From the NCBI GenBank assembly GCA_964592595.1, contig CAZQFH010000027.1, forward strand, positions 1 through 45,158: a stretch of DNA of 45,158 nucleotides. The letters run 5' to 3'. This document shows, piece by piece, positions 42,547 to 45,158 of the stretch. Positions within the stretch are counted from its first letter, which is position 1, and the number at the start of each line of letters is the position of its first letter. The DNA comes from UBA5536 sp964592595 (GTDB taxonomy: Bacteria > Bacteroidota > Bacteroidia > Bacteroidales > F082). The notes under the pieces were generated by a model. That model was not told the DNA's origin and ran no database searches. It saw nothing but the letters and a program-made list of their open reading frames with translations. The position numbers and the translations under genes were made by a program.

Positions 42547-43365
42547 TTACATTTTAACGTTTTTGCCAAACATCCGCAGTTTGATTGCGGTAATTAATTT
42601 TTTGGTGTAAAGGGGAAAAGACCCCTTCATCATCCAGTCGTAATAGGACGGTTCATTTGAAAAAACTTCTTCAACCGTGCGTCCTTTATGCTTCCCAAAA
42701 TTAAAAATTTCCCTGTTTTGATTATCAAAAATTATTTGTCCAGCCAAATCGGCATTGCGATGATGTTGTGAAAAATGATGGAGAGCCTGCATATCATTCA
42801 CTACAGGTTTACTTTTATTGCCCAGATTATCCTCATATTCCTGATCCTGATACCGACCTATCATGGCCTTTAGAATATCGTAGGTTGCTTGCGTGTCTGC
42901 CTCGGCCGAATGCGCATTTTCGAGTTCCCTGCCGCAAAAGAAACGTAAAGCACCCTTAAGCGTGCGTGGCTCCATTTTCATAAAGATGTTTTGAACATCA
43001 ATGAGTTGTCTGTTTTTTAGATCAAACTCAATGTCATTGCGCAAAAATTCTTCCATCAGCATGGGGATGTCAAATTTTAACGCATTATATCCGGCCAGGT
43101 CACAATGTTGCAGAAAAGCAGCAATATCGTGTCCAACTGCTTTAAATTTCGGTGCGTGTTTGATGTCAGTTTCCGAGATGCCATGAAACTGAAATGAAGC
43201 ATCCGGAATGGGGATGCCCGGATTGATTCGCCAGGTTTTTAGCTCTTCTTTTCCATCGGGGTGAACTTTTAAAATGCTTATCTCGATCACGCGATCTTCG
43301 GTGATGTTGAGTCCGGTAGTTTCCAGATCGAAGAAGGCAAGAGGTTTTTTGAGTTGAAGTTTCAT
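42547..43365 (-). CDS. DEDDh 3'-5' exonuclease, DnaQ-like
   Basis: A 272-residue exonuclease related to the DNA polymerase III epsilon subunit. The Exo I motif is FFDLETTGL (Asp13, Glu15), the Exo II region includes AGYNALKFDIPML (about 92-104), and Exo III is HSAEADTQATYDIL (about 151-164, His and Asp). So all five catalytic residues of the DEDDh type are present. After residue ~210 it has the C-terminal segment NFGKHKGRTVEEV...YYDWMMKGSF that resembles the ExoX-like C-terminal domain. This suggests a stand-alone repair or proofreading exonuclease rather than the replicative epsilon. The start codon lies just after the E2 terminator hairpin. Confidence 0.9.
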   Translation of the reverse strand: MKLQLKKPLAFFDLETTGLNITEDRVIEISILKVHPDGKEELKTWRINPGIPIPDASFQFHGISETDIKHAPKFKAVGHDIAAFLQHCDLAGYNALKFDIPMLMEEFLRNDIEFDLKNRQLIDVQNIFMKMEPRTLKGALRFFCGRELENAHSAEADTQATYDILKAMIGRYQDQEYEDNLGNKSKPVVNDMQALHHFSQHHRNADLAGQIIFDNQNREIFNFGKHKGRTVEEVFSNEPSYYDWMMKGSFPLYTKKLITAIKLRMFGKNVKM

Positions 43366-43370
43366 AGGTA

Positions 43371-43407
43371 AAAAAATAAAGGGTTGAGAAGTCAGCTTCC
43401 CAACCCT
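43371..43407 (-). terminator. Rho-independent terminator after the E2 gene
   Basis: Arms 43380-43391 and 43396-43407 form a 12-bp stem with one G-U pair (minus strand) and the tetraloop CTGA, followed by TTATTTTTT on the minus strand. It lies 20 bases past the E2 stop. Its U-tract ends 5 bases before the exonuclease start codon. Confidence 0.8.
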
Positions 43408-43427
43408 GTTAGAGATTATGTGGCTTT

Positions 43428-44753
43428 TTAGATTTCCCTTTCAGGATCAAAGTTTTCGAGTAGCTCTTTCATGCGTTTCAGGTACATTCCTGCCAAAGCG
43501 CCATCTACAATACGATGATCGTAGGCCATCGAAAGGATCATAATATGGCGAATAGCTATCACATCGCCCATGGCGGTTTCGAGCACAGCAGGTTGCTTAC
43601 GTATCGCTCCTACGGCAAGAATGGCTACCTGAGGCTGATTGATGATCGGGGTGCCGGTAAGGCTGTCGAACGAGCCGAAATTGGTAATGGTGAATGTTCC
43701 ACCCTGTATTTCGTCTGGATCCAGCTTGTTGTTTCTGGCTCTGTTAGCCAGGTCGTTAACAGATTTAGTGATACCAAGCAGGTTTTTCTCATCCACATTT
43801 TTTATTACAGGAACAATCAAATTTCCATTTGGGAGTGCTGTTGCCATCCCGATGTTGATGTTTTTACGGAGGATAATGTTATAGCCATCAACAGAGGCGT
43901 TTACCTGCGGATAGTCTTTGAGTGCTTTTGCAGCAGCTTCAAAAAATATTGGTGTAAAGGTTATTTTTTGACCTTCACGTTTTTGGAACTGATCTTTCAC
44001 TTTGTTGCGCCAATTCACAACGTTGGTTACATCTACATCAATGAAAGAGGTAACGTGCGGCGAAACCTGCTTTGACATGACCATATGATCGGCAATCAAA
44101 CGCCGCATGCGATCCATTTCGATGATTTGATCACCTGTGCCGGCATTCACTTTTGGAGCTTCAATTGTAGCAGGTTTGGCAGGAAACGGAGCTGCTACTT
44201 TTGAAGTTGCTTCAGCAGTTTTTTCAGGAGAAGCTTTTCTATTTTCGAGGTAAGCCAAAATGTCGTTCTTAGTTACACGACCTGAGGCGCCGCTTCCCTT
44301 AATGCTTTCGAGTTCGTCAAGCCTTACATTTTCGGTTTTGGCAATTTGTTTCACCAAAGGAGAATAGAAACGATCAGAATCCGCATAACTTATTGGTGCT
44401 TCCTTTGTTTCAGTTTTTTCTGCTTCCGGTGCTTCATCCTTTTTTTCTGCTGATATTGTGGCTTGTTTTTCTTCTTTTACTTGTTCAGCAGAAGCTTCTT
44501 CCTCATCGTCACCTTCTATTTCAACCACGGCAATAACTTTACCAACAGCCACCACATCACCTTCTGCATAGCGTGTTTCAATTATCTTGCCTTCAACGGG
44601 AGAAGGAATTTCAGAGTCAACTTTATCAGTAGCTATCTCAACAATTGCGTCATCTTCTTCAACGGTATCACCCACACCTTTGAGCCAGCGGGTTATCGTT
44701 GCTTCTATTACACTTTCGCCCATTTTGGGCATAATAATATCAAATTTGGCCAT
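43428..44753 (-). CDS. 2-oxo acid dehydrogenase E2 (dihydrolipoamide acyltransferase)
   Basis: The core acyltransferase of a pyruvate, branched-chain or 2-oxoglutarate dehydrogenase complex; it moves the acyl group from lipoyl-Lys to CoA. The 441-residue protein has one lipoyl domain (about 1-78, lipoyl Lys44 in ATDKVDSEIP), an acid- and Ala-rich linker (about 83-125), a peripheral E1/E3-binding domain (about 131-168, SPLVKQIAKTENVRLDELE), a second Pro/Ala linker, and the catalytic domain (about 212-441) with YDHRIVDG (His413, Asp417). The substrate type cannot be fixed: no E1 or E3 genes lie here. Single lipoyl domain and length fit the branched-chain or pyruvate class. Confidence 0.92.
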   Translation of the reverse strand: MAKFDIIMPKMGESVIEATITRWLKGVGDTVEEDDAIVEIATDKVDSEIPSPVEGKIIETRYAEGDVVAVGKVIAVVEIEGDDEEEASAEQVKEEKQATISAEKKDEAPEAEKTETKEAPISYADSDRFYSPLVKQIAKTENVRLDELESIKGSGASGRVTKNDILAYLENRKASPEKTAEATSKVAAPFPAKPATIEAPKVNAGTGDQIIEMDRMRRLIADHMVMSKQVSPHVTSFIDVDVTNVVNWRNKVKDQFQKREGQKITFTPIFFEAAAKALKDYPQVNASVDGYNIILRKNINIGMATALPNGNLIVPVIKNVDEKNLLGITKSVNDLANRARNNKLDPDEIQGGTFTITNFGSFDSLTGTPIINQPQVAILAVGAIRKQPAVLETAMGDVIAIRHIMILSMAYDHRIVDGALAGMYLKRMKELLENFDPEREI

Positions 44754-44827
44754 GCTGTATTTTTTTAGAAAAATTTTCTGTCAAATTCAATTAAAGCCAG
44801 AAAGCTGGTTTTGTTCAAATTCGCCTG

Positions 44828-44835
44828 CAAAATTA
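44828..44835 (-). promoter_or_regulatory. Candidate -7 element for the E2 gene
   Basis: On the minus strand, TAATTTTG (44835-44828) fits TAnnTTTG, 75 bases before the E2 ATG. I see no good -33. The 44754-45002 gap otherwise holds only the next promoter. Confidence 0.4.
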
Positions 44836-44945
44836 GGATAAATTTTGAAATCTGGAATAATGCTAAATTGAATCCTGTCAATTACATTTCTATCTTAATC
44901 CTGTAAAATTTATGAATTGTAAGAATTTTTCTTCATCGAAAACAA

Positions 44946-44978
44946 TTGTCGCTTCTTTATCAGAAATTGTTATTTTTG
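44946..44978 (+). promoter_or_regulatory. Candidate promoter for the DUF3276 gene
   Basis: TTG (44946-44948), a 22-base spacer and TATTTTTG (44971-44978) match the -33/-7 pattern, with a slightly long spacer. The start codon lies 24 bases beyond. Confidence 0.5.
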
Positions 44979-45002
44979 CTTGAAACTTATCAAGCAAACA
45001 AT

Positions 45003-45158
45003 ATGGACAGCGCAATGGAAGATCAAGGAAGGCAAAACAGACATGAAGAATTGTTTTCGAGGGCAATACGCGCAGGAAAGCGAACCTACTTTTTTGACGT
45101 GAAGGCTACGAGACAAGATGAGCAATACCTTACAATAACCGAAAGTAAGCGGCGATTT
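45003..45158 (+). CDS. DUF3276/PUR-alpha-like nucleic-acid-binding protein, 5' part
   Basis: The gene runs off the window edge: 52 codons are present and no stop is reached. After a polar lead (MDSAMEDQGRQNRHEELF) comes the family signature RAGKRTYFFDVKATRQDEQY, continuing LTITESKRRF. This is the DUF3276 (Bacteroidota PUR-alpha/beta/gamma-like) family, small proteins that bind single-stranded DNA or RNA; its physiological target is not established. ATG at 45003 is preferred, with an in-frame ATG at 45015 possible. It is divergent from the E2 gene. Confidence 0.88.
   Translation, partial: MDSAMEDQGRQNRHEELFSRAIRAGKRTYFFDVKATRQDEQYLTITESKRRF

Noticed and set aside
43515..44075. A 186-codon plus-strand frame opposite the E2 gene
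   Set aside because: Antisense to the catalytic domain of E2; no recognisable motif or start context.

Overview
The window is a stretch of chromosome from a Gram-negative member of the Bacteroidota, probably close to the Bacteroidales or Marinilabiliales; I cannot name the genus. The evidence is: four secreted proteins ending in type IX secretion (T9SS) sorting domains; a complete Bat operon (moxR, DUF58, batA-E); an lpxC-fabZ fusion; a DUF3276/PUR-type protein; and promoters with the Bacteroidota -7 element TAnnTTTG. It is almost entirely chromosomal core. I see no phage, IS element, CRISPR array, tRNA or integrase, and no gene-free stretch longer than 300 bases; the longest gaps, about 250-270 bases, hold promoters and hairpins.

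Layout. 1-100: 3' end of a 5S rRNA and its terminator. 149-2438: hldD (LPS heptose), then a MerR regulator and an M23 peptidase in one minus-strand operon. 2569-5193: alaS, divergent from that operon with interleaved promoters. 5362-7756: a secreted TPR protein and an outer-membrane barrel with a C-terminal SPOR-like domain. 7807-9639: a T9SS-exported Lys-C-like serine protease. 9645-13695 (minus): a membrane PASTA protein, a T9SS protein and RluD. 13846-15405: Ddl and RdgB, convergent. 15476-18866 (minus): SGNH lipoprotein, FadL-like porin and Ung. 18974-19924: a 42-residue lipoprotein and an outer-membrane protein. 20042-25267 (minus): two large T9SS propeller proteins in tandem.

25538-35233 (minus) is one long Bat operon: MoxR ATPase, DUF58 protein, a BatD-like membrane protein, BatA, BatB, BatC, BatD, BatE and, as last gene, a transglutaminase-fold lipoprotein that appears to have lost its catalytic Cys and His. 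Most junctions overlap or nearly touch, so the products are probably made together as an envelope-associated chaperone or stress complex.

35496-39252 (plus) carries lipid A genes lpxD, lpxC-fabZ and lpxA, followed by a DoxX membrane protein. 39310-44753 (minus) holds a secreted HExxH metallopeptidase behind a small membrane protein, a FAH-family enzyme, a DEDDh exonuclease, and a 2-oxo acid dehydrogenase E2. At 45003 a DUF3276 gene begins and runs off the window.

The window is rich in envelope functions (heptose, lipid A, D-Ala-D-Ala, PASTA, SPOR, M23, T9SS cargo). The items most worth a second look are the pseudo-transglutaminase at the end of the Bat operon, the seven-bladed propeller apparently inserted inside an Fn3-like repeat, the Lys-C-like T9SS protease with all six family cysteines, and the 42-residue lipoprotein gene.
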